Source: Gnetum montanum (Eukaryota; Streptophyta; Gnetopsida; Gnetales; Gnetaceae). Taken from it: a stretch of 64,000 nt of DNA. The position numbers and the translations under genes were made by a program. This document shows positions 36,100 to 49,254 of this stretch, piece after piece (within the stretch, counting starts at the first letter, position 1; each line of letters starts with the position of its first letter). The DNA is taken from contig MNCI01001077.1 of assembly GCA_015680685.1 (NCBI GenBank), positions 293,525-357,524 on the forward strand. The letters run 5' to 3'. The notes below the pieces were generated by a model that was not told the origin of the DNA, ran no database searches, and saw nothing but the letters and a program-made list of their open reading frames with translations.

Positions 36100-37187
36100 G
36101 CGTGATCATCTCTGTATGTCTGAACGACAAACGAGATGGGATACTAGGACAGTCCCATCGTCGCCACCCCACCGGCATCCTACTGATTCCTCGGATAAGC
36201 TGGGGGGCATCTTACTGATCCCTCGGAGATGCCGTCGCTGCACCCATTGTAGCGGTGGTACCTCTGAGAGTTTAGTCCCGCCAGCTAGAGCCCCGACGAA
36301 ATCCTCGTCAACAATGACCTCGGGAACCTCCACCGATCATCGCTATCAGATGCTGGCTTCGCAAATTCATCTAGCTAGTTTCCTGCCTAACCAGTTGGGT
36401 GCACTGTGTTTGATGTCTTTTGGCGAAGATATGCTGGGCCAATCATCAAGATTGGTGGCTCCGCCCTCATGCTCCAGCCCCTTCTTCACGGCCCAATCGC
36501 TCTATCTCGCATCAAACAGCGCTCGTTTCGACAACCTTGCCTCTTGTTCGCATGAGCAATGATGTCCTCTGTTTTCTTCTATGGGTGCAGGTTACTTTCT
36601 TCGAGGATGTCATTCAAAGGTGCGTGCATCTGAGCGATGAAGTACAACAGCGTCTTGAGATGGCTGCTCAGGTTTGCCCGACCACTTAGAACTGCATGCC
36701 TATACCTCTCATAACCCTACCCTTAGCTATTTTTTTGTTTCATCCCTACCACCTGCTTCCCATACGCAAAAGCTATATACGCAAGTATCCATTTTCCGCA
36801 CTCACACTAGCAGAGATATCACAGAAGTGATGCGCCATGCTCCTTTTGCAAGCATTCCTTCTATAATCGATGACAGAGAGATCTCAGGTTGATGCGCTAT
36901 GCTCGTCTGAAAGCATTCCTGTTGACATAAGTGTGCTACGTTTCTGTGCGTTCAATAAGCATATTCCATACTCCTACCATCCTGACTCATTTTACGTCTT
37001 CTCTAAACCTGTTTCCTACTATGTCATTCTATCTCCCATTCCCTCAAGCTTTGCTCTTCCATGTTGACAGGGCAATGCTTGAGTAGCCATGGCTGGACAC
37101 TGTTCTTGCTTCTACCAATCCAGTGTTTCATATTCTTTGTCGATGCCTTTCGGACAAGCCCTCCAACCATCAACAAAGAGGGGTCGT
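36100..37187 (+). other. 3' region of element C with one exon-like segment
   Basis: This lies between the array and the 3' LTR. There is no clear gene. A segment at 36,591-36,671 (FFEDVIQRCVHLSDEVQQRLEMAAQ, given in part) is flanked by a good acceptor (GGGTGCAG) and a GT donor. Similar acceptor-short exon-donor segments lie at 39,831-39,882 (B), 50,833-50,883 (D) and 59,901-59,932 (E). The polypurine tract CAACAAAGAGGGGTCGT is at 37,171-37,187. Confidence 0.45.
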
Positions 37188-38729
37188 TGAAACACCGTGA
37201 AAATTGTGAGTCGGCCTCAGGCAAAGATTCGTAATTTAGGCAAGGGCACATGTCAGAATTCAGAAGGGAGAGTAAGACAAAGCAACACCGAGAGGCGCAT
37301 AGCATCAAGTCTTCAACCTCCTGTGCAGATTCCTAATCTTACTATGTTTTCTCTGTTTACGCTATACCACGCGACGTAGCGTAATGGCGCTTAGCGTGAT
37401 TCTGTTTAAACATAGTCCGGTATCAGAAGGCTAGTTACTTCGGCATGGGGAAAGGCTTGAGCAGCATAATATGTGACTTCTCGTATATTTTACTAAGTCT
37501 TTTGTTCAAGGCCAGGTTTACGCTCTGTTACGCATGGCAGCGTAATGAGCTCCAAAACAGTCAAAGGCAAAGTCTAAGAAAGTGCGATTGCTCATCATAC
37601 ACTCATTACGCAACGCAGCGTATCGCAGCATATTGCACTGCCAAGCTAAACATTGTTTTATGCTTCATTATATGCGGCTGTGTAAGCAAGCGTAAAACAG
37701 CTTAAATCCATGGCTTCCATGTTATGTTATGCTTGTGCACGCAACGCAGCGTGAATGAGCGTGATATAACCCAAAGACAGTTGAAATACTCCCGACGCGC
37801 ATCTGTTCTTTACACGCACAATACGCAAATAAGCGTATTGTGTGTAGTCATGAAGTTTGACACAAAAATGGTTAGACCAACAGTACCCGAAACATTCGGG
37901 ACATACGTTATCAGGGTTGCGCCTTTTCCACAGGGCATCGCAGCCTATAAATACCCCATTTGACAAAGATACAGGGGTTGGCAAATCAAAGAGGCAAAGG
38001 GCAGTTTTTCTAAGCACAGGAGCACTGATCACTTTAAGCAGAAACAGAGAGGGTAGCACTTTGGAAATTGTTAATAGCATCACCTTTCAGTAGAAAGAGA
38101 GCACAGTTCGCTTTGAGCATCGGCAACACAGCTTTTCTCCATCAGCGACCATTGGCGGTCCTAAACAGAAACTACCTAAGACGAAAGAAGCAAATCCAAG
38201 ATCGTGGGATCATCTTGCATGGTTCACAGGCTCTATTGGTCAGAAAAATTTGATCGATAGACGTCAGAGCTTGACCTTCCTTGCATCCCAGCTTTGGCCC
38301 ACAAGGTAGATCGAACTTCTGTTTGGACAGTTTTCTTGTTGTTTTGTGCTTGCTTTACGTCAAGTAATCGGGGTCTCCCCATTGTAACGCGATATACAAA
38401 ATATACATCTTTTAAGTCAAAGCACAGAGCTTGAAACCATGCGTTTCTCTTGTGTTGGCCTCCTCTTATCGTGTTTAGTGTTATCACCATTGCAATTCAT
38501 CTACATCGCTTTTCCCTCATTTTGCAATTCCTCGAATTAGATTGTTCCACAAGATATTCATTATCTCCATCGGTTTACTAACTAGTAAGACCCTGTCTGA
38601 TCGACAAGACCATTCAGGGTGCCATGGATTCATTTTTCCAGCATAGCCCTCGCACAGGTCCATGTTTAAAATTGTGTATGTGTGATTTTGTTTGGTATTT
38701 TCCAGCTACCGACATTTTCCGTCGTTACA
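37188..38729 (+). repeat. 3' LTR of element C
   Basis: 1,542 bp, the same length as the 5' copy, from TGAAACACCGTGAAAATT to CGTCGTTACA, with TATA at about 37,944. Differences from the 5' LTR are mostly C/T and G/A. It is followed by the target duplication CGCAT (38,730-38,734). Confidence 0.93.
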
Positions 38730-38734
38730 CGCAT

Positions 38735-39189
38735 TGTGGGCTTATTGTACTACACATCGAAATTCAACAGGTAAAACACCATATAGTCTTGTTTATGGTT
38801 TAGAAGTTGTTTTACCCTTGGAATTACAGGTACCATCTTTAAGGATCATACTTTCCAAACTCCTCAATGAAGGGCAAAACAATGACCTACGCATCATTGA
38901 CTTGGACTTGGTGGAGGAGGAATGACCATGTGCACTCGATCAGATTGAATGGTACCAAAAATGACAACGAAAACGCCATCAGCATCAAGTTCATAAGAGC
39001 CCTATCAAAGAAGGAGACCTTGTACTTAAGGCCATTCAAGAACACCCAAACAAATTTTCAGCCAACTGGGAAGGGCATTACTTGGTCACGAAAGCATATG
39101 ACAATGGAGCATTCAAGTTAGTTGATATGGAAGGGCATGAGCTTGCAAATCTGACCAATCACTTGTTCTTGAAACCATTCCACATTTGA
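38735..39189 (+). pseudogene. pol of element B, integrase C-terminal part
   Basis: It resumes the integrase of B after C: LWAYCTTHRNSTGKTPYSLVYG, then DLVLKAIQEH, FSANWEGHYLVTKAY and NHLFLKPFHI, ending in TGA at 39,187. The GKTPYSLVYG stretch and the NWEGPY-like C-terminal domain are typical of Ty3/gypsy integrases of this lineage. One stop and one frameshift lie near 38,925. Confidence 0.9.
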
Positions 39190-39199
39190 GTATAGGCTC

Positions 39200-39620
39200 A
39201 GGTACATGTGAGTCCTGGCATCATGATGGTAAATTAATACCACAGAACAGTCCTGGCATCATGACGGTAAACTAATACCACAGCTCATCCTGGAATCATG
39301 ACGGTAAACTGATACCATAGAACAGTCCTAGAATCATGACTTAAAACTGATACCACAGCTCGTCCTGGCATCATGATGATAAAATGATACCACAAAGTGT
39401 CTACAATGACAATAAACTAGTGCCCGTCCAGTATGACAGTAAACTACCACAGTCCCACTCGCTAGAGTCTACTAAGACTATAAACTGGTTTTCCTCTTCA
39501 CGGTCCGCCAAGACTAGAAACTGGTAATGTACCATCCACCACGACGCTAAACAGGTAACCTCCAATGGATCAAGACATAAAACTAACCCATGATAGTCAG
39601 CTACAACTATAAACTGGCAA
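39200..39620 (+). repeat. post-pol motif array, element B
   Basis: About twelve units, the first six reading TCCTGGCATCATGACGGTAAACTGATACCACAG and later ones GACTATAAACTGG. The first type is the unit of the very long array in element D (49,555-50,400), which ties D to B. Confidence 0.85.
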
Positions 39621-39639
39621 TTTTTTCTCTAGTTACTCA

Positions 39640-40670
39640 ATCGGTGGTTGCATTCAAACTTCATCAGAATCGCTGCATTGCTCGCCATCGGCCAATTCTA
39701 AAAACATTGCTGGCATTCATATACAGTGCCTGAAATCTCATCCGGTGCCTTTGTTTCATCAGTAGCTATTCAAGTCTAAGCTTTCTTACTCACTCATGGT
39801 TTTCTTGTCCTCATGGAGTTGTGTTTGTAGGATGACACTCAGAGGTGTTCGTACAAGAATGCACTTCGTCATAAGCAGCAAGGTGAGACGTTGTTCACAG
39901 CGCATGCGACAAGACTAAATCAAACCATTCACTAGTACATCTCCCATTTCATATCCCACCTATCCACCTATCCCTCAACATCTTATACTTGGTTACATCC
40001 TGAACACATCTGGTATAGCCCAAAACATCGAACATTCTGTCACATATTATGCCACTCTTAAGCGGTTGCAACCCACAAAATGGCACTTGAGCATGACCAT
40101 AAGAACACAAAAAAAAACATCGTCCCTTTCCACATAGAACACAAGACGGGATGGCAATTGCCCCGAAAGAAAAAGCTCATGTCTAAAACAATAAAGAAAC
40201 ATCCCGTTGCATGGCTTTAGCTCTCCTCCAACAGGTTCCCTCCTAAATACTAAACAAGGACCCTGTTCCTCTAAAGAAAGCAACAAATCATCACGTGGCT
40301 TTGGTTCTGCCAACAAGTCCTCTCAAAAACTAACCAAGAGTCTTGTTCCTCTAAAGGACGCACATCTCATGTCTTGATTTCGAGTCTACTAAACAATGGC
40401 TATTGACAAGGATCAGCATGACCCATATACATAGCAGAACATCCCCTTCACTATGCATAATCTTGATTCCTCCTGAATCCCCATAGTTTCTCTTTTCCTA
40501 TCAAATACAAATTCCATTTTCCACAATCCCATGTACTACTGAACACGGTGCGATGATCTCTAGTCAGGTGGTAAAGGACAAAGTCTCTATCAAGTTGCTT
40601 ATAGTATTTTGCACTTCTTTGTCGACGCTTCTCAAGTCGATTCCTCCAAGTGTCAACAAAGAGAGGCCAA
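39640..40670 (+). other. 3' region of element B
   Basis: No gene supported. An exon-like segment at 39,831-39,882 starts after TTGTGTTTGTAG and ends before GTGAGA. D has the same segment at 50,833-50,883. The polypurine tract CAACAAAGAGAGGCCAA precedes the LTR at 40,671. Confidence 0.5.
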
Positions 40671-41669
40671 TGAAACACCACAAAATTCTGAGCTTAGTAC
40701 TTTTCCAACAAGAATCAAGCTAAGTCATGATGTTCCCCAGCATGACTAAAGCTTAAGGACCCCATAGACAGCTTCAAGCGAAGTCGAACTCAACAAGGAG
40801 CAGTTCCCTGGGATCCATTGATGACCACGACAACATCTTCTATCATAAATGGCAACTTTGGAGCTCAACATACTTAGTTTTTACTAAGTATGTATTTTCA
40901 GCGTATACGCCTAAGTTTGCATCCACGTCATATCTAGCGTATATGCCCAACATATACAGCATATACGCCTAGCGTATACGCCCACCAGATACAGTGTATA
41001 TGCCAAGTAGATGCAACATGTTGTACACTTGTAAAATTTTATTCTTTTACACCCGGTCAACGCACCACGTGTCGCCCAACCTGAGTCTAACGTCTAAACC
41101 TATATAAAAATCCTAATTTTTCATTAGATTGGGGTTGGCAATTTTGAGCAAACCAGAGAGAAAAATAGAGATGCTAAGAACCAGAGTAGAAACCCTATAC
41201 GCTGGACCTTCCCCTGCATGCTGAGCATACAGCCTCTATGTTGTGCTTGCAGTTTGAACCAACACACAATCATCCTTGCATCCATCGGGGCTATTCGTCT
41301 GCCTTGTGTCAGAGCCACAACTACGTTAGACCAGTGCATTGTAACTCTCATTTTGCAGTAACATTGCTACATTTATTTGCTATAATTTGTTACAGTTTTT
41401 CATTCATTATTGCATGTTTACTATTTACGATCTTGTATGTTTACGCTTCGTTTACACTAGTTATGCCATTTACGTATAACCCAACGTATAGCACATCGGT
41501 GTACGTTTGGAGGAACTCCATGCCTGATCTGCATGTAGACCACTCAAGGTACTTTGCCTTCGTTAATTCCAACTTGCCCTCAAGCGAAGGTAGGGTCTTC
41601 TGTGCTTGTTCGGAGATCTCCAGGTTTTTATTTCCTTCTAGCCGGAAATCGACGATTTCTGACAGTACA
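40671..41669 (+). repeat. 3' LTR of element B
   Basis: 999 bp from TGAAACACCACAAAATT to GACAGTACA. U3 holds palindromes AGCGTATACGC at about 40,902-41,005. A TATA-like CCTATATAAAAATCC is at about 41,099. The 3' half (ACGTATAACCCAACGTATAGC onward) aligns with D's LTR. E's leader resumes right after it (TAGTTGACTTGC), matching A's leader near 63,000. B's 5' LTR is absent. Confidence 0.85.
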
Positions 41670-42690
41670 TAGTTGACTTGCTTTTTTTTTATAGTAGTTT
41701 TGCATGCATTCTATACCCTATCATACACTAGCGTAAATGTGATACCCTTTTGTAGTTGTCTACGCATCGTGTGGTACAGATCGGTTGCCTTGATAGTTCC
41801 TCAGGATCCCTGCAAGACATAGAGCCTCTTTTTGATTGCTTGCTAACTACTTTTCTTCTTTTCTTTTCTCATTCATGAAACTGCTTAGCTTTCCAATCTC
41901 TTTTCTTTTCTCCATTTGCAAAACTACCTAGCTTAGTAACAATGAATTCCACAACTACTGTTGGTAATAGCTTCAACATTGAGGTTCCCATCATGGTTCA
42001 AGGCCTCACTAGTGCTAAACAATCACTGAACCCAATGCTAGAAACACGTCGATCCCTCAGAAGCCAAAATCAGGGACCTAACGGCATGGCCCAATAGCAT
42101 GAGTGCCATAGCTTCCTGTGTGCGAAGGTTCAGGAAAACCTGCCTTTGGATGTACATGAACTCAGAGATAAACATAGCTTTGAGTCCACTTACTACGACG
42201 AGAAGGAGTTTTTTCCTACTCCTGGAATTTCCATACCTTTGACATAGGTGAACCAAGAGCTCCTAGACCAGCTAATCCAGTTTGCTATGCCTAGGGAGCA
42301 ACAAGACATAGCATCTAACTAGGATGACACCTTCCAGGATGGACAGGAAGAACTCAATTCCCAATCTAACAAGGGAGGTTAAACCAACCCTATTCCTTTC
42401 CCTTCCACCTAGTCCTTCTAGGCCGACCCATTATCTTTCACTACTCCCTTTGTCATCATGCCTATGCTCCTATAGCCTACAACTACAACCGTAATGGGTA
42501 GCCATGTCACATTCCCAACATATCAACGTTCTTATTCCCCTATTTCATTTGTAGCAACTATGCCTCCACAAACTATTCATCAATCCATTCCTGTAGTGCA
42601 TCATGCATCAATCATGGCTACCCTACCACATGTTCATACTGTACCTAGTCCACAATCATATGCAACATCCATTTCAATTCCTATGTTCAT
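41670..42690 (+). pseudogene. leader and gag 5' fragment of element E
   Basis: The leader (41,670-41,941) aligns with A's leader. Gag starts at ATG 41,942 (MNSTTTVGNSFNIEVPI) and continues through a proline/threonine-rich part with MPPQTIHQSIPVVHH, close to A's MPPQTIHQSIPIAHH near 62,100. Near 42,690 it stops and joins the antisense gene on the opposite strand, so the gag core and all of PR are deleted. Several stops are TAG or TAA for Gln or Trp. Confidence 0.8.
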
Positions 42691-44110
42691 ACTGTACTTG
42701 CTCCTACACTATCCTATCCATGAATGTTGTAGGCCACCTGATCCTTAGTCATCACAGAGAGCGACTCCCTAATTATTTTTGGGGGGTCTTTGGCTTGGAT
42801 GGTCCATAGGATCTCGTGAATCCATGGTCAGGAAATTTGGTTGCAATTTCGCTTGACCTACACTCCATTCTATTGAACCACCAAAAACTTCATGAAGCAC
42901 TTTAGATAACCTATGTAGAATGCATAACGTATGTTGGAGTAGGACTTTGATTTCTAATGGAGTCCCAAGATTTCAACCTGCAAGCCTTTACATAGAAAGC
43001 TAGTCCAGTTGTAATGGGTCCCCTCCTCCATGACCTCATGCATTATCTAGGCTTGCTTGATCCCCAAGACATTCCCTTGGGTGAGCAGTTGGAGGAATGC
43101 ATGAGCATGGAAGAAAGGGTAAATCTCCTTAGTGCGCCCATGTTTAAGCTTCTGCATGGGGAGCCCCTTTTGCTCCTTAGTAATCCCCAACCACTCTTGA
43201 ATATCCTTCTTTTGAAGAGCCAGCTCCTTCTTACCCTTTGACCCTATGAGGACACCATCGACAGGGACATTGAGAAGGTCCACAAATAGTTGTTCATTGA
43301 TTTCAATGATCACCTGCACTTCCTGTACGTGCATGAAGAAGCTACCCACCTTTTCACTAAAGGTGTTGACCAGGGAGAGCATCTCGATGGTAGGAACACT
43401 TTAATTTGGGGCCAAGAATAGATCCATAAGCCTAGCCTTTTCGATGTTTTGGACCAAGGAATCTGAATCTACATAGTTTATCCAGCGTTGGTTTGCTTCT
43501 ACTTCACTATATTTGAAGTAGATGTTTGCCCTCTGTGCCTCGGTAGTGACCAACATCACCTCCTTGTACTTCTTCACCCTTTTAACAATTTTTGCAAAAA
43601 CGTTTAGCATAAAAATGTAGAAATTACAAATATTGCAAAAACACTTGAGCATGCAACACTTACTATTTGACCTACCAGGTCTATACAGTAATAGGAATGG
43701 TGAAAGTTCAACCAGAACTTGTTCAACTGTGATCGGTTTGAAGGGTTCTACCCACTCCTCATCCAACCAAGCCTACCCCTTACACTGATCATAGGAAATA
43801 AAGTATAGATCTGGGTAGGTGTGCTATTCTCCCCCACATTCACCGATCACACCCACCCATAGGTTCTTAGTAGAAGAGAACTCCTGTAGGGCTATCTGTG
43901 CTATAGCCAACAGACCTGGTTGGTCATGAACCCCATCCTTGTTGATGAAGAACTTGGTAGCAAACATGCACTGTTAGCATTTGGCCAATATGGCTAGTGT
44001 TGCACCAACACAGCAGAACAATGCTGCAAAACTCACCTGCTAGCATAGTAGATAGTTCTCTAAGGGTTCTGGAAGCACATCACCATATAAAGTGTGAGGA
44101 ATAATGTGCT

Positions 44111-44115
44111 GTAAC
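44111..44115. repeat. target-site duplication of element D, left copy
   Basis: GTAAC before D's 5' LTR; GTAAT after the 3' LTR at 53,814-53,818. E's antisense exon 2 continues across the two copies. Confidence 0.8.
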
Positions 44116-46159
44116 TAAAAACACCACAAAATTTTGGCCTAGCACTTTTAGATAGGACTCAAGCTAAGTCATGCCACTGCCCAACATGAGTATAGTGTGA
44201 CCAAAATTGAGATCCTCCAAAATAGCATGAAATAACACATAATTGAATAGGCAAAGTTCCCCTAGGGCCCATGGGTGATTACTCCAACTTCTAGCATCTA
44301 ACATCTAGCGTTTCAGGCTTAAAATGCATGGTTTTTGCTATATACACTTTGGTCATGCCATGGTCATGCTTCCTAGCATAAGACTAGTGTGTGTATAGCA
44401 TGACCAACTTTTGGAGCCACAAAATCAAGTTTAAAGAGCCAATATTTGAGCACATGGACCCTCCATGATCTTCACCGATGCCTCCTACAACTCCCAGCGT
44501 TCGAAACCTTGAGATTTAAGCTCAGAATCACATGTCTTGAGCCATTTTGAGTTAGTCATGCTGAGGTCATGCTACACAGTGTGACCAAATAAGAACAACT
44601 TAATTTAGGGACCTTTAGGAAGAATTTCAACATGAATTAAATTCCTACGAGATAGAAAACAATTGTACATGTTCACAAGCTCTAGAAAATTAAAATTTGG
44701 GCCTCAAACATGGCACTTTCAGTTGGTCACACTGAGGTCACGCTGTACAACATGCCCAAGTAAAAATAGGGTACATCAAGTAGTTTTAGATCTAGTTTTG
44801 ATATGAACACAATTCCTAGGTGATAGGAAACAACTATATTAACTCTTAGGCTTCAGAAAATCAAGATTTGAGCTTCAAATGTGTCATTTTAACTTGGTCA
44901 TACTGAGGTCACACTGAGGTCATGTTGCATAGCATGACCAAACAAAAGATGATCAAAACAACATCAAGTTCAAGTTAGACTCAGCAGCCAGACCACCCTA
45001 GAGAGCAGGTAGTAGTGGGACTTCAAGAAACAGGCTTCAGACATCAAAATTTGTTTCAAAATGTGTCATTTAAACTTGTCATGTTAAGGTCATGCTGCAC
45101 AGCATGACCACAGCGTGACTAATCAACAGAGATAAATCCAAGGCCAAATTATCTCAATTTTGATGTGCAGTACCCCCTCGACATTAGGCACACATGTCCA
45201 CTCTTGGAAATAGGTCTCAGAGGTCAAAAATGAGCCAAAAATACATCTTTTTTGTTGGACACGCCAAGACACACTGATAAAGAAAATAACAGCATGCCAA
45301 ACAATAGATCCAAAGGCTATAGATCAAATTCTCTCTTGTAACATGGCATTCCTTTGAAAATTTCATATTATTTGAGCATATCAAGCACTTATGCTATGGA
45401 TTGCACACACTAGTGTAAGAATTGGCCATGTTGTACACTGTACACTGTAAGATGTGCATCTAGTCAAAACGTAGATACTTATCACCCGATCCAATTTTCT
45501 CTAACCCTGCAACCATAGATCTTCCTCCAGATCTGAATCCCACACCCAGAAATCCTATAAATACCCCATTTTTTAACTTAATCATGGTTGGCAATTTTGG
45601 GGCATCAAGATCTAGAAGGTTGGCAATTTTGGAGTAGGAAAACCAACAACCCTCAACCCAGGTTTAGTTATGCTGAGCACTTTGGTCACGCTGCATGCCT
45701 GCAACCAGAAACTTGCAATCTCCTACTGTCTCTACACCCTTCACATCAGGGCTAAATGTTCGCCTTGTGATCAATCCACAACTACATTCTAACCAGTGCA
45801 CCTTTTTTGTAATCATCAATCAATACATATTGTTACAATTTTATCATCCATTGTTCTCTGTTTATGTTGTTTATATTTGTTACAATTTTCGTCATTTTTG
45901 TTTATGTTTTTTTTATCATTTTACATTTTATACGTTCATTTACGTTTTAGTTTGCATCCATTTACGTATAACCAAGTGTATCACAATAGCATATGCTAGT
46001 GGAAGTCCTTATTTGATCTAAGTGTACACCATTCAAGGCACTCTACCTTTGTTTATTTCTAGCTTGCCCTCACACAAAACTAGGATCTTACTATATCTTT
46101 CGTAGATCTCTCAGCATCTATTTCATTCCAGCCTCACGCCGATGATTTTGGACAGGATA
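44116..46159 (+). repeat. 5' LTR of element D
   Basis: About 2,044 bp, starting TAAAAACACCACAAAATTTT (family start with G to A). U3 contains four or so tandem blocks of about 175 bp, each with GAGGTCACGCTGCACAGCATGACC-type palindromes (near 44,565, 44,735, 44,912, 45,087). TATA box CCTATAAATACCCC is at about 45,554. Confidence 0.88.
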
Positions 46160-46164
46160 GAAAC

Positions 46165-46181
46165 TGGCACTAGAAGGAGGG
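46165..46181 (+). other. primer-binding site of element D
   Basis: TGGCACTAGAAGGAGGG, 5 nt after the LTR; it agrees with C's site at 23,864 in 14 of 17 positions. Confidence 0.6.
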
Positions 46182-46498
46182 CCGAACATGTTTACCATTT
46201 AATGAAAACCCTGATCATGCTACGTATTAAAATGCTGCATAGACCAAGTTTTGAAACCACACTGCCATAGTAGTCACACTGCAGTTAACTCATGCTGAGC
46301 TTGCTCACGCTACAGTATTCACGCTGTTACAATGTTCACACTGCTACAGTGTTTACGCTACTATAGTGCTCATGCTACTACAGTACTGCTATAGTGTTTT
46401 TTCAAAAAAAAAACACACAAAAGGCATCCATTTCAAAGCCAAATTCAGTGCAATTCACACCTACCTTCAAGCCGGTCTAAGTACCAACTTCCACAAAC

Positions 46499-49250
46499 AT
46501 GGATCACCTTGTTCAATATGTTCAATACACACAACATAACAATTCTGAGATGACTTCCTCTTACCTGAGATTGCCATCTAAGTACGAGTACAAGTTCGTG
46601 GCCCTACCCAAACTCGATAGCACCTGGGGCCTTGCTTCCTCACAACAATCACAGCACTTAGAGCACACATCCAAGGCATTCGCTTCATAGTCTACACACA
46701 CTAGGGCCCAGCCTGAAACAATCCAAACACCTTGTGCATACGGCAGGGCCTAGCCCCAAGCAACACAAGTACCTTATGCCTACGCTGGGGCCATGCCCCA
46801 ACCCCCCAACCTCCACGCAACATTTATGTAGGCACCACATGTTCCATGCCTGTTTCACCAGTGCCTCAGGCACCTGCTCATCATCCATTCGGTATGATAT
46901 TAAAATACTAACAATTGACTATCATGACATTAAACTCACAAAGCCCACAACCGATGATCCAACCCTTCACCGCACAATCCATGCAAGTCCAGTCAACACA
47001 ACCGGTTAGTGAATCTATGAGTTGGAAGCAAATGTCCCAACTCATCCAGACTCTAACGGAGCAAGTCAACCAGCTTAATGCTACCTCCGCAGACATAACC
47101 AAGGTGGTGGAATTTTACCATGATGATATAATCTTCCCTACGGTTCCACCCCTTACATTACCCATGGGCTATCCATTGCCACATCTGACAAAATACAATG
47201 GTCATAGTGACCCCAATGCACATATCATCACATTCTGCAAAAAATCCATCACGTTGCACTCCTGGCCACATGCCATTCTATGCCTCTTTCCCCTGATGCT
47301 CACTAGCAAATCTTTAGACTAGTACTATGCCTTACCACGAGCTTCCATTGCATCCCTCAAGGGCCTCATATGCTAGTTTGTGACACTCTTCAGATATAAC
47401 ATCAAACCTGAAGTGACAATCGACAAGCTCCTCCATGTCAGACAAGGACCCCTACAACCCATACTACCCTTCCTCCAATGATGGAGTGCCAGAGCTAATG
47501 AAATGCATGAGCCAATTGCAGATAAACATCTCTTGGAAATCTTCAAGGGTGCAGTCAATGACTTCATCAAGTCCAAACTCCTCTATCAGGCCCCAAAATC
47601 TGTTACCCAAGCCTTTGACCAAGCAAATGGCATCGAAGAGGCAAGAAGAGCAAGTAATGACCCATCCTACTTGGCCTACAAGAGCCAACATAAAAAACAA
47701 AAACATGCACAACAAAAAATGCAACAAATGTAACCAACAAAAACAACAGAAATAGCGTAGGATATACAAGCAACATCAAATGCAACAATCGCAACAATCA
47801 CCATGCCAACACATGCAACCAATAGGCCCATGGCCTCAACACCCCAAGTTGCCAACTCTAGCTTTGGCACTACCATACAAGCTACTCCTAGATGTGAGCA
47901 CACCCAATGCAACCACATACCCTTACCAGGAAAACCTTTCCAATATCTAGAACAACTCCTTAATTCTAGTTTGATCCAATGCAAACACATGTCAGATGAT
48001 GCCTACATACACAACCAGAAACACTGTGAATTGGCAAGTCATCCCACTACAACATACAATGCATGTGTCCCATAACATTTTGACATAATCACATACTACC
48101 ACTACCAGAAAATGTTTGGACACAACACAGAAACTTGTCAAACTTTGCAAAATGATTTGCAAAGAATGGCAAAGAAAGGATTGCTCAATGTAGTGCAACC
48201 TAACAATCCCACCCCCTCCGCCTCCATAAGCAAGGGGCCTCTCTTTGTCATCAAAGTGCCACCTCGTAAACCCACAACACCCTATGTTGTAAAGGTTCTA
48301 CAACAACCATCCAATAAGATGATAAACTAACAACAATTTTCCATCACGACGTTAAACACACAAGTTGCTCTGACGACACCAACACCAAGCCCAAATTCTA
48401 GCAACTTGGCCACATAAAAGTAGTGGAAACCCAAGTCACCAATACCTAAATCAAAAACCAGCCTTAGCTCTACCCCTAGGTCCACTAAACAATAACCCTT
48501 ATGTATTACCCCTCTACAAGAGCTCTACATCATGGCTCGCATAATAGAAGAGGCTCCCACCATGATAAACATAAACAACAACCTCGCAGATGTACTATCT
48601 CATGCACACAATGCATTAAAACATAAGAATGTAATGCCTACCTTTCTCAACCTTGTCTTAATGTTACCAAAGCATTGTCAAGAACTAGCGCATATGCTCA
48701 CCTCCATCCCTACTATAGAAAACATGTCTCAAACTAAAGATGCCATTCATGTAGCCGTTACATCCCCTGTACCACAAGATACAAACAAAATGACTCTAAC
48801 CTTCCATAACAATGATGTCAAGATCAACCCCAAACAAGGGGAGGTCATACATGCACCACTAAACACTAGTGTTAGCATTAAAAAATACATAGTATGTAGA
48901 GTACACATTGATGATGGCATAGCAGAAAACATTGTTGCACACTCCATTGTCGAATGACTAGGCCTAATACACAACATTCAATCGACCGAAATCGAGTCTC
49001 TAAACTCCTTCGATGGAACACATGTAACCATTAAAGGCACAATCCACATCGCCTTCAAAATAGGAGACGAGCATCCCATGTTTGCAAACTTTATAGTCAT
49101 CGACAAGATTCCAGACTACAACATGATCCTAGGAAGTCCTTGGCTAGCTAGGTCATGCACAGTGTCATCTTCCATCCATCGAGAACTCCACCTCCTCCAC
49201 AAAGGGAGGGAGATCATCATACATGGCGACAATGCCCCATCGACCCAATA
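46499..49250 (+). pseudogene. gag-protease of element D
   Basis: It starts MDHLVQYVQYTQHN. The capsid-type core is at 47,010-47,690 (VEFYHDDIIFP, LPHLTKYNGHSDPNAH, a frameshift near 47,440, LLEIFKGAVNDFIKSKLL). The zinc knuckle region at 48,090-48,140 reads YYHYQKMFGHNTETC, so the first Cys is lost. The protease is at 48,890-49,170 (HIDDGIAENIVA, MILGSPWLARS). Two TAAACT-core units lie inside the N-terminal part (46,885-46,935), and more at 48,340-48,360. Gag could package D's RNA with proteins from another element; this copy is broken. Confidence 0.85.
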
Positions 49251-49254
49251 GCCC

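Larger units (their letters stand above)
22316..38729 (+). mobile_element. element C, youngest-looking Tat-like retrotransposon
   Basis: A 16.4-kb element inserted in B's integrase, with two LTRs of exactly 1,542 bp and a one-mismatch 5-bp target duplication. Order: 5' LTR, primer site, gag-PR (24,100-27,887), motif array, antisense gene (32,708 to 28,558), pol exon (33,122-35,540), motif array, 3' region, polypurine tract, 3' LTR. Most of the second RNase H domain and the integrase core are missing (junction at about 35,165-35,185), so C either moved using another element's integrase or lost it later. Confidence 0.93.

Noticed and set aside
22316-38729. Endogenous pararetrovirus or envelope-bearing retrovirus
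   Set aside because: The elements have LTRs, primer sites, polypurine tracts and integrase with 5-bp duplications, and I see no movement protein or membrane-spanning envelope ORF.
45796-45999. Hydrophobic small ORF in D's LTR
   Set aside because: It comes from a T-rich stretch of the LTR and is not kept with the same frame in the 3' LTR or in B.
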